64,000 nt of DNA from Sphingobium sp. V4 (lineage in GTDB: Bacteria > Pseudomonadota > Alphaproteobacteria > Sphingomonadales > Sphingomonadaceae): assembly GCF_029590555.1 (NCBI RefSeq), contig NZ_CP081001.1, positions 2,604,001 to 2,668,000 on the forward strand, given 5' to 3'. The notes beneath the pieces were generated by a model. That model saw nothing but the letters and a program-made list of their open reading frames with translations. It was not told where the DNA came from and did no database searches. Positions within the stretch are counted from its first letter, which is position 1, and each line of letters begins with the position of its first letter. Of this stretch, positions 27,426-35,878 are shown in pieces. Position numbers and translations under genes: made by a program.

Positions 27426-27440
27426 GTTGCAAAATGCAAC
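27426..27440. promoter_or_regulatory. Perfect dyad at the start of the old yellow enzyme gene
   Basis: GTTGCA (27426-27431), AAA and TGCAAC (27435-27440) form a 15-bp perfect inverted repeat ending 2 bp before the ATG. The site would cover the transcription start or ribosome site. The regulator is unknown. Confidence 0.45.
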
Positions 27441-27475
27441 GGGACTTGATGCGCAAAGCCAGCTAGGGAGCCGCC

Positions 27476-28357
27476 ATGCCGACTTCAACCCCTGCCGCGA
27501 CAATCATCATGCCGCGCGCCGCCTTTCCCGCCCTGATCCTGGCGAACCTGATCCTGCCGCTGGGGCCGGTGCTGGTGCGGCTCTCGGACGTCGGCCCGGT
27601 CGCTGCGGCCTTCTGGCGCCTCAGCCTCGCCTTGCCCTTCCTCGTTCTGCTGGCGCTGCCGGGACTGAAGCGCACGCCGCCCATGCGGCGTGAATGGATC
27701 GCCCTCGCCCTGTCCGGATTGGTGTTCGCGCTGGACCTCGCTGCCTGGCATATCGGCATTCTCTACACCAAAGTCGCCAATGCCACGATTTTCGGAAATC
27801 TGAGCGGCCTGTTCCTGCCCGCCTGGGCGCTGCTGGTGCTGCGCCAGCGCCCGACAGCGATCCAGGCCGCCGCGCTGGCGCTGGCCGGCACGGGCGCGCT
27901 GATGATGATGGGCGGCAGCTATGAACTGTCCATCGGCAATTTCCATGGCGACCTGCTCTGCCTGCTCGCGGGGATATTCTACACCGCCTATCTGCTGATC
28001 GTGCAGGGCGCGCGCGAACGGCTCGACGCCTGGTCGGTGCTGGCGGCGTCGAGCGCGGCAAGCACCCCGGTGCTGCTGCTCTGCGCGCTGGCGCTGGGCG
28101 AAACCATCATGCCGCACGACTGGACGCCGCTCATCCTGCTCGCCCTGTCCAGCCAGCTGGTCGGCCAGGGGCTGCTCACCTACGCAATCGGCTGGTTCTC
28201 GCCGCTGGTCCTGGGACTGAGCCTGCTGCTGCAACCGGCCGTGTCGGCGCTGCTGGGGTGGCTGCTGTTCGACGAGTGGCTGGGTCCGATCGACATGCTG
28301 GGAACGGCGGCAGTGGCGGCCGCGCTGGTGCTTGTGCGCCTGCCGGGACGCGCCTGA
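27476..28357 (+). CDS. EamA/DMT-superfamily transporter
   Basis: This is a 293-aa, ten-TM drug/metabolite exporter composed of two EamA repeats. The first repeat runs from about residue 15 to 145, with the recognisable stretch DLAAWHIGILYTKVANATIFGN cut across TM3-TM4. The second runs from about 155 to 290, with LLQPAVSALLGWLLFDEWLG near its end. AGGGAG lies 5 bp before ATG 27476. It is divergent from the old yellow enzyme gene across 51 bp holding the GTTGCA dyad, so both might share control. The substrate is unknown. Confidence 0.9.
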   Translation: MPTSTPAATIIMPRAAFPALILANLILPLGPVLVRLSDVGPVAAAFWRLSLALPFLVLLALPGLKRTPPMRREWIALALSGLVFALDLAAWHIGILYTKVANATIFGNLSGLFLPAWALLVLRQRPTAIQAAALALAGTGALMMMGGSYELSIGNFHGDLLCLLAGIFYTAYLLIVQGARERLDAWSVLAASSAASTPVLLLCALALGETIMPHDWTPLILLALSSQLVGQGLLTYAIGWFSPLVLGLSLLLQPAVSALLGWLLFDEWLGPIDMLGTAAVAAALVLVRLPGRA

Positions 28358-28389
28358 TTTGCTGGCCGCGATTTCCGAGCCCTCCGCTG

Positions 28390-28418
28390 TTCCATCTGAC
28401 GGGAAATCGCTCTAGGTT
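28390..28418 (+). promoter_or_regulatory. Candidate leaderless promoter of the COQ9-family gene
   Basis: TTCCAT (28390-28395), a 17-bp spacer and TAGGTT (28413-28418) are followed by 7 bp and ATG 28426. No Shine-Dalgarno is present. Confidence 0.45.
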
Positions 28419-28425
28419 GCCCGGC

Positions 28426-29088
28426 ATGAGCGACATCTCCGACCTCACCCTCGATGAAATCCGTGCCCTGCTGGCGCCCGGGCTGGCGCGCCACGCCGCC
28501 TTCGACGGCTGGCGACCCCAAGCGGTTGCGATGGCGTCGGCGGAGAAAGGCGTCGATGCCGAAATCGCCCAGCTCGCCTTCGCCGACGGCGCGGTCGACA
28601 TGATCGACGCCTGGTTCGCCAGCATCGACGCCCGGATGAGCGACGCGCTCCCCGCCGAGGCGCTGGCGACATTGTCGATTCGTCGGAAGATCATCGCCCT
28701 GGTCGAAGCCCGGCTGGCGCTGCTGGCGCCCGATCGCGAAGCGTTGCGTCGCGCGCTCGCCATCCTCGCCCTGCCGACTAACGCCCCGCGCGCGGCAAAG
28801 CTGGCCTGGCGCGCGGCCGACATCATGTGGCGCGCCGCCGGCGACACCGCGACCGATTTCAATCACTACAGCAAGCGCACGACGCTGACTGCGGTCTATG
28901 CCTCCACCCTGCTGGTCTTCGTCGATGACGAGAGCGAGGACCATGCCGACAGCCGCGCCTTCCTCGCGCGCCGGATCGAGGGCGTGATGCGGTTCGAACA
29001 GGCCAAGGCCAAATGGAAGGGCATCGGCGGCGGCGAACGGCTCAGCCTGTCGCGCTTCATCGGTCGGCTGCGCTATCCGCCAGCATGA
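28426..29088 (+). CDS. COQ9 family ubiquinone biosynthesis lipid-binding protein
   Basis: COQ9 proteins bind isoprenoid lipids and present ubiquinone intermediates to the hydroxylase COQ7. The 220-aa product starts LDEIRALLAPGLARHAAFDGW and contains the C-terminal block AWRAADIMWRAAGDTATDFNHYSKRTTLTAVYASTLL, whose TDxNxYSKR pattern is the COQ9 signature (quoted in part). The real start is ATG 28426; the frame is open further upstream but without a ribosome site, and the promoter ends 7 bp before 28426. It is an isolated transcription unit between the DMT gene and feoA. Confidence 0.9.
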   Translation: MSDISDLTLDEIRALLAPGLARHAAFDGWRPQAVAMASAEKGVDAEIAQLAFADGAVDMIDAWFASIDARMSDALPAEALATLSIRRKIIALVEARLALLAPDREALRRALAILALPTNAPRAAKLAWRAADIMWRAAGDTATDFNHYSKRTTLTAVYASTLLVFVDDESEDHADSRAFLARRIEGVMRFEQAKAKWKGIGGGERLSLSRFIGRLRYPPA

Positions 29089-29134
29089 TCTGCCGTCGCG
29101 GGGCCACGATTCCCGCTGGCCATTTCGTATCGGT

Positions 29135-29151
29135 ATTGATAGTCACTCGCA
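29135..29151. promoter_or_regulatory. Fur-like box upstream of feoAB
   Basis: ATTGATAGTCACTCGCA reads in reverse as TGCGAGTGACTATCAAT, close to iron-box sequences (TGCGAATGATTATCAAT type). It ends 24 bp before feoA. A related sequence occurs at 42382-42397. Confidence 0.55.
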
Positions 29152-29175
29152 GAAATAGCCTGTGAGTGCTTTCCC

Positions 29176-29433
29176 TTGCGTCTGACCGACCTGCCTTTGC
29201 GCCAACCCGCCTATGTCGACCTGATCGACTGGTCCGCCCTCTCCGCTATCGAGGGGCAGCGCCTGCGGGAATTCGGCCTGTGCGAGGGCGCTAGCGTCGA
29301 AACGCTGCACCATGGTGGCTTTTTCGGACGCGGGCCTATCGCCTGCCGGATCGGCCGCATGACCATCGCCATGCGCCGCAATCATGCTGCCGCCGTGACC
29401 GTCCGTACTGGACCGCAGGAGGGCGACGCATGA
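29176..29433 (+). CDS. feoA: FeoA family ferrous iron transport protein
   Basis: FeoA is a small SH3-like cytoplasmic partner of the ferrous iron transporter FeoB. The 85-aa product starts MRLTDLPLRQPAYV and carries the central LREFGLCEGASVETLH segment and GPIACRIGRMTIAMRRNHA, matching FeoA (RLxxLGLxxGxxV; RGxxIALRxxxA). The start codon is TTG (29176), preceded by a pyrimidine-rich stretch and no clear Shine-Dalgarno, so the exact start is less certain. It overlaps feoB by 4 bp (ATGA). A Fur-like box lies upstream. Confidence 0.88.
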   Translation: MRLTDLPLRQPAYVDLIDWSALSAIEGQRLREFGLCEGASVETLHHGGFFGRGPIACRIGRMTIAMRRNHAAAVTVRTGPQEGDA

Positions 29434-31304
29434 GCGGCCTGCCCCTGATCGCGCTGGTCGGCAATCCCAATGCGGGCAAGAGCGCGCTGTTCAACGCCCT
29501 GACCGGCGCGCGGCAGAAGCTCGGCAATTATCCGGGCGTGACGGTGGAGCGCAAGGCCGGCCGCTTGTCGCTGTCGGACGGCCGCCCGGTCGAGTTGGTC
29601 GATCTGCCCGGCACCTACAGCCTGGACCCGGCCAGCCCGGACGAGCAAGTGACGCGCGACGTGGTGATGGGCCGGCAGGTCGGCGAGAGACGGCCCGATG
29701 CCCTGGTGATCGTAGTCGACGCGGCCAATCTGGACAATCATCTGCGCTTCGCGCTGGAACTGATCGCGCTCGGCCTGCCGACGATCGTCGCGCTCAACAT
29801 GGTGGACCTCGCCACCCGCGACGGGCTGGAACTGGACGCCGCCATCCTGTCGCGCGAACTGGGCGTGCCGGTCGTTTCGACCGTTGCAGTGCGCAAGCGC
29901 GGGCTCGATCATCTGCGCACCGAACTGGAAAGCCTGCTGAACGGCGCGCCGCGCCCCTATCCTGCCGGACAGGACCGGGATTTCGACGCGACCCGGCGCG
30001 AAGCTCAACGGATCGCGCGCGCCACGATCGTGCGCGAAACGCCCTCGCGTCGCCTCACCGCGGCGGTAGACAGGGTCGCTCTGCATCCCGTCTTCGGCCT
30101 CATCCTGCTGCTCGGCCTGCTCTTCATCATGTTCCAGGCGGTCTATGCCTGGTCGGAAGCGCCGATCGCCATGATCGAGGGCTTTGCCGAAGCGGCCGCC
30201 AACGCGGCCCGAGACGCCCTACCCGACGGCATTCTCCGCTCCTTCCTGGTCGACGGCGTCATCAATGGCGTGGGTTCGGTGGTGGTGTTCCTGCCGCAGA
30301 TCCTGATCCTCTTCTTCTTCATCCTGATGCTGGAGGCGACCGGCTACATGGTCCGCGCCGCCTTCCTGATGGATGGGCTGATGGCGAAGGTGGGCCTTTC
30401 GGGCCGCGCCTTCATTCCGCTGCTTTCCTCCTTCGCCTGCGCCATTCCCGGCATCATGGCCACGCGCACCATCTCCGACCCCAGAGACCGGCTGACCACC
30501 ATCCTGATCGCGCCGCTGATGACCTGTTCGGCGCGCCTGCCGGTCTATGCCGTCATCATCGGCGCCTTCATCCCGGCTCGCGACATTTTCGAGTTCGGGG
30601 GGGGCCTCGGCATCGGCCTCCAGGGCTTCGTACTCTTCTGCCTCTATGTCGCGGGCATCGTCGGCGCCATGCTGGTCGCCCTCGTCCTGCGGCTCACCGT
30701 CACCAAGGGCGCGAGCGGCGGCTTCCTGATGGAAATGCCCAAATATCAATGGCCGCGCCCGCAGGACATCCTGCTTGGCCTGTGGCAGCGCGCGATCATC
30801 TTCCTCAAGCGCGCGGGCACCATCATCTTCGCCTCGACCGTGATCCTGTGGCTCCTGCTCAGCTTCCCGCGCGTGCCGGACGGCGATCCCACCAGCCAGG
30901 TCGACCATTCGATCGCGGGCCGGATCGCGAGCGGCCTCAATGTCGTGCTCGAACCGATCGGCTTCAACCGCGACATTTCGCTGGCGCTGATCCCCGCCAT
31001 GGCCGCGCGCGAAGTCGCCGTGTCGGCGCTCGCGACCGTCTATTCGATCGACGCGGGCGATGACGAGGCAGCGCTGGAACAGAGCCTGGGCGACCGGCTC
31101 AAGAACCAGTGGCCGCTGCCGACCGCCCTCGCCTTCCTTGCCTGGTTCATCTTCGCGCCCCAGTGCATTTCCACCATCGCGGTGACGCGGCGCGAGACCA
31201 ATGGCTGGAAATGGCCGATGTTCATGGTCGGCTATCTCTTCGTGCTGGCCTATGTTGCGGCGGGCCTGACCTATTGGACCGCGACGGCGCTGGGCGTGGG
31301 ATAA
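29430..31304 (+). CDS. feoB: Ferrous iron transporter FeoB
   Basis: FeoB imports Fe2+ across the inner membrane. The 624-aa protein has an N-terminal GTPase domain with G1 GNPNAGKS (11-18), the switch segment NYPGVTVERK, G3 DLPGTYSL and G4 NMVD. A spacer helix region and a C-terminal membrane domain follow, with gate repeats (SSFACAIPGIMATRTI and the later ALIPAMAAREVAVSAL). It is a shorter FeoB type than the 773-aa E. coli protein and lacks its long C-terminal tail. It is translationally coupled to feoA; no feoC is present. Confidence 0.97.
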   Translation: MSGLPLIALVGNPNAGKSALFNALTGARQKLGNYPGVTVERKAGRLSLSDGRPVELVDLPGTYSLDPASPDEQVTRDVVMGRQVGERRPDALVIVVDAANLDNHLRFALELIALGLPTIVALNMVDLATRDGLELDAAILSRELGVPVVSTVAVRKRGLDHLRTELESLLNGAPRPYPAGQDRDFDATRREAQRIARATIVRETPSRRLTAAVDRVALHPVFGLILLLGLLFIMFQAVYAWSEAPIAMIEGFAEAAANAARDALPDGILRSFLVDGVINGVGSVVVFLPQILILFFFILMLEATGYMVRAAFLMDGLMAKVGLSGRAFIPLLSSFACAIPGIMATRTISDPRDRLTTILIAPLMTCSARLPVYAVIIGAFIPARDIFEFGGGLGIGLQGFVLFCLYVAGIVGAMLVALVLRLTVTKGASGGFLMEMPKYQWPRPQDILLGLWQRAIIFLKRAGTIIFASTVILWLLLSFPRVPDGDPTSQVDHSIAGRIASGLNVVLEPIGFNRDISLALIPAMAAREVAVSALATVYSIDAGDDEAALEQSLGDRLKNQWPLPTALAFLAWFIFAPQCISTIAVTRRETNGWKWPMFMVGYLFVLAYVAAGLTYWTATALGVG

Positions 31305-31445
31305 GGGGGATTGGCCGGCGACCGGAAAGGTCGTTCGGCACGCCCAGCCGCTCTCCAACCGCGGTTCGCGATTTTGCGGCGGATCAAGGCCGGGCGCTCC
31401 ATGACGGGATAACGGGGCCGGACATCGACCCACGGACGTCCACCC

Positions 31446-32018
31446 ATGCCCACCCTGCCCTTCCTTCTTTCCGTATGGGCGCTGCTGCTGACGCCTGGCC
31501 CCACCAACATGCTGATGGCGCTGTCCGGCGCGCAGGGCGGATGGCGCCGGACGGCACGGCTCGTGCCGGTGGAAATGGCGGCCTATCTGGCCGTCGTACT
31601 GCCGGTCGCGATGCTGGGGACGGAGGTCATGGCCGACTGGCCCCGACTGGCGCAGACGGTCAAGCTCGCGGCAGCGGCATGGGCGCTCCATCTGGCGCTG
31701 GCGCTGTGGCGCACGCCCATGGAGGGGGCCGTCGCACCCGCCGTGGACGCACGCCGGCTGTTCGTCACCACCCTCCTCAATCCCAAGGGGCTGATCGTCG
31801 CGCTGGCGCTCTTGCCGCCGCCGCGCGCACCGGCCTTCCTGCCGCATGTTGCCCTGTTCGCTGCCTCCATTTTCCTCTGCGCGCTGTTCTGGACGGCACT
31901 GGGCGGGCAATGCGGGGGCCGTGGCGACGGGCACCGGGCGCCCTGGCTCCGCCGCGCGGCCGCATCCTGGCTGGCGCTGCTTTCGGGCGGCCTCGCCCTT
32001 GGCGCGCTGGCGCATTGA
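31446..32018 (+). CDS. LysE-family amino-acid exporter-like membrane protein
   Basis: The 190-aa protein has about six hydrophobic segments and the LysE/RhtB N-terminus LTPGPTNMLMAL. The middle block TTLLNPKGLIVALALLPPP matches the family's LNPKxxxFxxAxLP motif. It is slightly shorter than usual (about 205), with a divergent, Gly-rich loop near residue 155. It stands alone between feoB (141 bp upstream) and ssb. Export of an amino acid is typical of the family; the substrate is unknown. Confidence 0.8.
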   Translation: MPTLPFLLSVWALLLTPGPTNMLMALSGAQGGWRRTARLVPVEMAAYLAVVLPVAMLGTEVMADWPRLAQTVKLAAAAWALHLALALWRTPMEGAVAPAVDARRLFVTTLLNPKGLIVALALLPPPRAPAFLPHVALFAASIFLCALFWTALGGQCGGRGDGHRAPWLRRAAASWLALLSGGLALGALAH

Positions 32019-32091
32019 ACCTGCGCCCAAGTCCGTTCTGGACCTCCCAAAACAGGCCGCTATAAGGGCCGGCTAACGCGTTGGAGGAAAC

Positions 32092-32676
32092 ATGGCAGGC
32101 TCGGTCAACAAGGTCATTCTGGTCGGCAATCTCGGCGCCGATCCGGAGGTCAAGAGCTTCCAGAATGGCGGCAAGGTGTGCAATCTGCGCATCGCCACGT
32201 CCGAAAGCTGGAAGGACCGCATGACCGGGGAGCGCAAGGAGCGCACCGAATGGCATAGCGTCGCCATCTTTTCCGAAGGGCTGGTGGGCGTCGCCGAACG
32301 CTTCCTGCGCAAGGGATCGAAAGTCTATATCGAGGGCCAGCTGCGCACTCGCAAGTGGCAGGACCAGTCGGGCAATGACCGCTACACCACCGAAGTCGTG
32401 CTTCAGGGACTGGGATCGGTGCTGACCATGCTGGACGGCGCGCCGGGCGCCGGCGGCCAAGGCGGCGGCGGCGGCCGTTCGCAGGGCGTGAGCGACTGGA
32501 GCGGCGGATCGAGCGGCTTTGGCGGCGGCGACTATGATGATTTCGGCGGCGGTCAGGGCGGCGGCTTCGGCGGCGGACGCGGCTCGTCGGGCGGCGGCAA
32601 TTTCGGCGGCGGCAGCCGTGGCGGTGCGGGCAGCCCCAATTTCGACAATGACCTGGATGATGAAGTGCCCTTCTGA
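32092..32676 (+). CDS. ssb: Single-stranded DNA-binding protein SSB
   Basis: SSB coats ssDNA in replication, repair and recombination. The 194-aa protein has the N-terminal OB fold (about 1-112: [41 protein letters not shown]). A long Gly-rich disordered linker follows, then the acidic C-terminal tip DLDDEVPF that recruits partner proteins. TTGGAGGAAAC precedes the ATG, and a TATAAG hexamer lies at 32061-32066. It is followed by a strong terminator. Confidence 0.97.
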   Translation: MAGSVNKVILVGNLGADPEVKSFQNGGKVCNLRIATSESWKDRMTGERKERTEWHSVAIFSEGLVGVAERFLRKGSKVYIEGQLRTRKWQDQSGNDRYTTEVVLQGLGSVLTMLDGAPGAGGQGGGGGRSQGVSDWSGGSSGFGGGDYDDFGGGQGGGFGGGRGSSGGGNFGGGSRGGAGSPNFDNDLDDEVPF

Positions 32677-32697
32677 GGCGCACGCTGCCAGGACATG

Positions 32698-32736
32698 AAA
32701 AAAGGGCGGCTCCCCCCCTCGGGGGCCGCCCTTTTT
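32698..32736. terminator. Bidirectional terminator between ssb and galU
   Basis: GGGCGGC (32704-32710) plus a C-run pairs with a G-run and CCGCCC (32721-32731). An A6 run precedes the stem and a T5 run follows it, so it can serve both convergent genes. Confidence 0.85.
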
Positions 32737-32774
32737 GCTGGCCGCCCGCCCTCCGGCGGGCCGCGATGGTCCGA

Positions 32775-33653
32775 TCAGCGGGCCAGCTCTTCCTGGGCGA
32801 AGGCGCGGATATGATCCTTGAGATCGGCGCGCTCCAGCGCCAGCGCGAGATTGGCCTCGATATAGCCGGCCTTGGACCCGCAGTCGAAGCGGCGGCCGTC
32901 GAAGGTCACGCCGTGGAACGGCTGGCTCCCGATCATGGAGGCCATGGCGTCGGTCAGCTGGATTTCCCCGCCTGCGCCTTTTTCCTGGGTCTCCAATATC
33001 TTCATCACCTGCGGTTGCAGGATATAGCGGCCCGGCACGATCAGGTTCGACGGCGCGGAGCCGAGCGCGGGCTTTTCCACCAGCCCCTTCACCTCGGTCA
33101 GCGCGCCATCGCGGGCGCCCGGATCGATCACGCCATAGCTGGGCGTCTGGTCCATGGGGATTTCGAGCGCGCAGACCAGATTGCCGCCGACCTTGTCATA
33201 GGCGTCGACCATCTGCTTGAGGCAGCCACGGCCGGGCGCGCCCTTCATGAATTCATCCGGCAGCAGGATGGCGAAGGGCTCGTCGCCCACGATGTCGCGG
33301 GCCACCCAGATCGCATGGCCCAGGCCCAGCGGCTCCTGCTGACGCAGGAAGACCGCGTTGCCCGGCATCAGCCGCGTGCCGTCCAGCGCGGACAGATCCT
33401 TGCCGCGTTCGCGCTGGGTCGCCTCAGCCTCGTAGGCGATGTCGAAATAATCCTCGATCGCGCCCTTCCCCCGGCCGGTGACGAAGATCATCTGCTCGAT
33501 CCCCGCCTCGCGAGCTTCGTCGACCGCATATTGGATCAGTGGCCGATCCACCACGGGCAGCAATTCCTTGGGTACCGCCTTTGTTGCTGGAAGAAAACGG
33601 GTGCCAAGACCGGCAACCGGAAAGATGGCTTTGCGAATAGGCTTGTGAGACAT
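32775..33653 (-). CDS. galU: UTP-glucose-1-phosphate uridylyltransferase GalU
   Basis: GalU makes UDP-glucose from UTP and glucose 1-phosphate for exopolysaccharide, glycolipid and envelope sugars. The 292-aa protein shows the nucleotide-binding start IFPAGLGTRFLPATK (as VAGLGTRFLP), then KELLPVVDRPLIQYAVDEA, the LGLGHAIWVARD and LLPDEF blocks, and EIQLTDAM and FDCGSKAGYIEA near the C-terminus. ATG 33653 has GGAG 5 bp upstream; the frame extends upstream but as Ser/Arg-rich shadow sequence. Confidence 0.96.
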   Translation of the reverse strand: MSHKPIRKAIFPVAGLGTRFLPATKAVPKELLPVVDRPLIQYAVDEAREAGIEQMIFVTGRGKGAIEDYFDIAYEAEATQRERGKDLSALDGTRLMPGNAVFLRQQEPLGLGHAIWVARDIVGDEPFAILLPDEFMKGAPGRGCLKQMVDAYDKVGGNLVCALEIPMDQTPSYGVIDPGARDGALTEVKGLVEKPALGSAPSNLIVPGRYILQPQVMKILETQEKGAGGEIQLTDAMASMIGSQPFHGVTFDGRRFDCGSKAGYIEANLALALERADLKDHIRAFAQEELAR

Positions 33654-33741
33654 GCTGCTCCATTCTCGCTGCAACGCGAAAAACGCGTCTGGAATCGCGT
33701 GAAAGACCGTAGAGATATGCGCTTGCGCGCGCAACAACGCC

Positions 33742-34209
33742 TCAGACGGCGAGAAGTCTTTGCGCGACCTGTTCCAGCGCGGATATTTCCGTTTCGAGCT
33801 GGTCCAGGCTGACATGCACCTGATTGTTGCGCTGGTCGCGGCAGGCGAAACCGCCCGGTTCGGGCTGCTGGAAGCCCTGGATGATGAGCGCACGGAACCG
33901 GTCGATCCGCTGCATGTCGCGCTCGATCGCGGATATTTCGGTCAGCGCGCTGGCGTTGCGCCGGTCGCGCATCGCCACCATCGTGCGCAACTCGGTCATC
34001 AGCTTGGTCATGGTCGGCCGGGTTCGCGCGCCGATGGTGCGGACGTCCCCCATCGCATCGCGCAACATGCCGATCTTGGCCTCCAGGCTCTGCTCCAGCA
34101 TGGTCCAGGCACAGACGAGCCGTCCCACCGCGCATAGCAGTGCCGCATCTTCCGGCGCATAGCCCGATACCGGCTTCACAGACATATCCGAAACAAGTTG
34201 CACACCCAC
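33742..34209 (-). CDS. Hypothetical helical protein
   Basis: The 155-aa product is unrecognised. It is rich in Leu, Arg, Met and Glu, with long predicted helices (for example EDAALLCAVGRLVCAWTMLE and the C-terminal LDQLETEISALEQVAQRLL) and no signal peptide or membrane span. It starts at GTG 34209, which has AGGAG at 9-nt spacing; ATG 34185 would remove eight residues. It is transcribed toward galU (88 bp), possibly in one unit. A role in protein-protein interaction is only a guess. Confidence 0.6.
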   Translation of the reverse strand: MGVQLVSDMSVKPVSGYAPEDAALLCAVGRLVCAWTMLEQSLEAKIGMLRDAMGDVRTIGARTRPTMTKLMTELRTMVAMRDRRNASALTEISAIERDMQRIDRFRALIIQGFQQPEPGGFACRDQRNNQVHVSLDQLETEISALEQVAQRLLAV

Positions 34210-34354
34210 GCCCGAAAACTCCTCTTATGGCCAAAGTCCTGCACAAAAGCGGAGGAAAAAGGCCAGAGCGGACGGACGCTCTCCCCGCACCAGCGGCACG
34301 GACCATCGGCAGACGTGCTAAATCGACGGCGAACCGAGTCGCGCACGCCAAGGG

Positions 34355-34528
34355 TCAGAAATCGATCGCGATTCCCTTTCGCTCCCAATCGCCATAGCGC
34401 ACCGGGCTCAATTCCTCGTCATGGCGCGACGGGCTATCGATCGGGTCGGGCTGCGGCACAGGCGGGCTTTTGGAGAGATGAGCGGGCGGCTTTACATGCG
34501 CCGGGCGCTTGCCGTTGAAACGTCCCAT
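34355..34528 (-). CDS. DUF1674 (SDHAF4-type) succinate dehydrogenase assembly factor
   Basis: SDHAF4 proteins bind the flavinated SdhA subunit and promote assembly of succinate dehydrogenase. The 57-aa product has a disordered N-terminus and the conserved C-terminus [17 protein letters not shown], which matches the DUF1674 end RYGDWExxGxxxDF. ATG 34528 is used; a GTG at 34562-34564 would add twelve residues. It is divergent from htpX, and no sdh genes lie in the window. Confidence 0.85.
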   Translation of the reverse strand: MGRFNGKRPAHVKPPAHLSKSPPVPQPDPIDSPSRHDEELSPVRYGDWERKGIAIDF

Positions 34529-34543
34529 AAGGCGGCCTTTCGA

Positions 34544-34571
34544 TTGCGGGCGGGGCTTATCCACCCCATAT
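34544..34571 (+). promoter_or_regulatory. Possible RpoH (sigma-32) promoter of htpX
   Basis: CCCCATAT (34564-34571) equals the sigma-32 -10 consensus CCCCATNT. It is preceded at 14 bp by TTGCGG (34544-34549), a partial -35. Located 45 bp before htpX, a heat-shock protease gene. Confidence 0.45.
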
Positions 34572-34615
34572 TCATGCTGTCCGGGCTATCTGGGCCGCAA
34601 AGGAGCGAAGTGCAA

Positions 34616-35539
34616 GTGAGCGGAATGAAGACGACCATGTTGCTGGCGGCGCTGACGGCGTTGTTCATGGCGCTGGGCTATACGCTGGGCGGCAGCGGCG
34701 GCGCGGTAATCGCGCTGCTGGCGGCGGCCGGCATGAACCTGTTTACCTTCTGGAACGCGGACAAGATCGTTCTTCGGATGCACGACGCGCGCGAGGTCGA
34801 CGCCGGTAGCGCGCCCGACTTCTATAATCTGGTGCGGGAACTGGCGCAGCGGGCGGGACTGCCGATGCCGCGCGTCTATATCATCGACCAGGATGCGCCC
34901 AACGCCTTCGCCACCGGCCGCAACCCCGAAAATGCCGCCGTCGCCGCGACCACCGGCCTGCTGTCTATGCTGAGCCGGGAGGAGGTGGCGGGCGTGATGG
35001 CGCATGAACTGGGCCATGTGAAGAATCGCGACACCCTCATCATGACGATGGTCGCGACGATCGCCGGCGCCATTTCGATGCTCGCCAATTTCGGCCTCTT
35101 CTTCCGCGGGTCGAACGAGGAGAATGGCCATGGCAACATCCTCGCCAGCTTGGCCGCGGTGATCGTCGCGCCCTTCGCCGCGATGATCGTGCAGATGGCG
35201 ATCAGCCGCACCCGCGAATTTGGCGCCGACCGCGCCGGGGCGGAAATCAGCGGCAATCCCCATGCGCTCGCCTCTGCCCTCGCCAAGATTTCGGGCCGGG
35301 CCGAAATGATCCCCAATCCGGTCGCGGAGCGCAACCCGGCGGCGGCGCAACTCTATATCGTGCCGACCCATGTCAGCGAACTCTTCTCCACCCACCCGGC
35401 GACCGAAAAGCGCATCGCCGCCTTGCAGGACATTGCGCAGGAGATGGGCGCGCCGGCATTGACCGCAGCCCCGCGCGCGTCCGCCCTGTCACCCGCCCCA
35501 CGACGCCGCCGCAGCGCGCTCGACCCGCACGGGCGCTGA
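34616..35539 (+). CDS. htpX: Membrane zinc metalloprotease HtpX
   Basis: HtpX is an inner-membrane M48 protease that degrades misfolded membrane proteins. The product has two N-terminal membrane segments (about 8-25 and 28-45), the zinc site HELGH in [12 protein letters not shown], two further TMs, and the downstream [17 protein letters not shown] containing the third ligand. The start is either GTG 34616, with AGGAG at 10 nt, or ATG 34625 ([10 protein letters not shown]); I give the longer. The end extends about 25 residues beyond the conserved domain with a Pro/Arg-rich tail. The next gene overlaps its stop by 1 bp. Confidence 0.95.
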   Translation: MSGMKTTMLLAALTALFMALGYTLGGSGGAVIALLAAAGMNLFTFWNADKIVLRMHDAREVDAGSAPDFYNLVRELAQRAGLPMPRVYIIDQDAPNAFATGRNPENAAVAATTGLLSMLSREEVAGVMAHELGHVKNRDTLIMTMVATIAGAISMLANFGLFFRGSNEENGHGNILASLAAVIVAPFAAMIVQMAISRTREFGADRAGAEISGNPHALASALAKISGRAEMIPNPVAERNPAAAQLYIVPTHVSELFSTHPATEKRIAALQDIAQEMGAPALTAAPRASALSPAPRRRRSALDPHGR

Positions 35540-35853
35540 TGGTCGACGAGATCGGCGAGGTCGTAGTCGATGCGGCAGGCGTGGTGCTGCGCCATGCCGG
35601 CGGCCTGGTGGTCGACCTGACCGTCGAGCATGTCTTTTCCCGCCACACGGCGCGCTTCTTTCATGGGGTTGGCCGCCGGGTGATCGCGCTGGTCACGCTG
35701 GGCGGCAAGCGCATCCCTTCCTCGCTCCGCACCGTGCCCAAGGGCGTCCATGCACGGCCTCGCCGGTCGGACTGGCTGGCGCTCTGGATCGGCATCCTGT
35801 CCTGGATCGCCCTGTTCATGGGCATCGGCATCGGCGTCTCCCATTTTCTTTGA
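35539..35853 (+). CDS. Hypothetical membrane protein coupled to htpX
   Basis: The 104-aa product has a soluble N-terminal part (EIGEVVVDAAGVVLRHAGG), a basic middle, and one C-terminal membrane segment (about 80-102, SDWLALWIGILSWIALFMGIG, quoted in part). The ATG overlaps the htpX stop (TGATG), indicating translational coupling and hence a likely real gene. No family is recognised. It may be a partner or regulator of HtpX, which is inference from position only. Confidence 0.75.
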   Translation: MVDEIGEVVVDAAGVVLRHAGGLVVDLTVEHVFSRHTARFFHGVGRRVIALVTLGGKRIPSSLRTVPKGVHARPRRSDWLALWIGILSWIALFMGIGIGVSHFL

Positions 35854-35878
35854 GGGCGAAAGCGCGTAGGGGCCGCTG

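Noticed and set aside
30219..32030. 603-aa minus-strand ORF over feoB and the LysE-type gene
   Set aside because: Low-complexity Arg/Gln/Asp-rich translation antisense to recognised genes.
32061..32066. Leaderless promoter at ssb (TATAAG)
   Set aside because: The -10-like element is 25 bp before the ATG and a good Shine-Dalgarno is present, so ssb has a normal leader; its -35 is weak.
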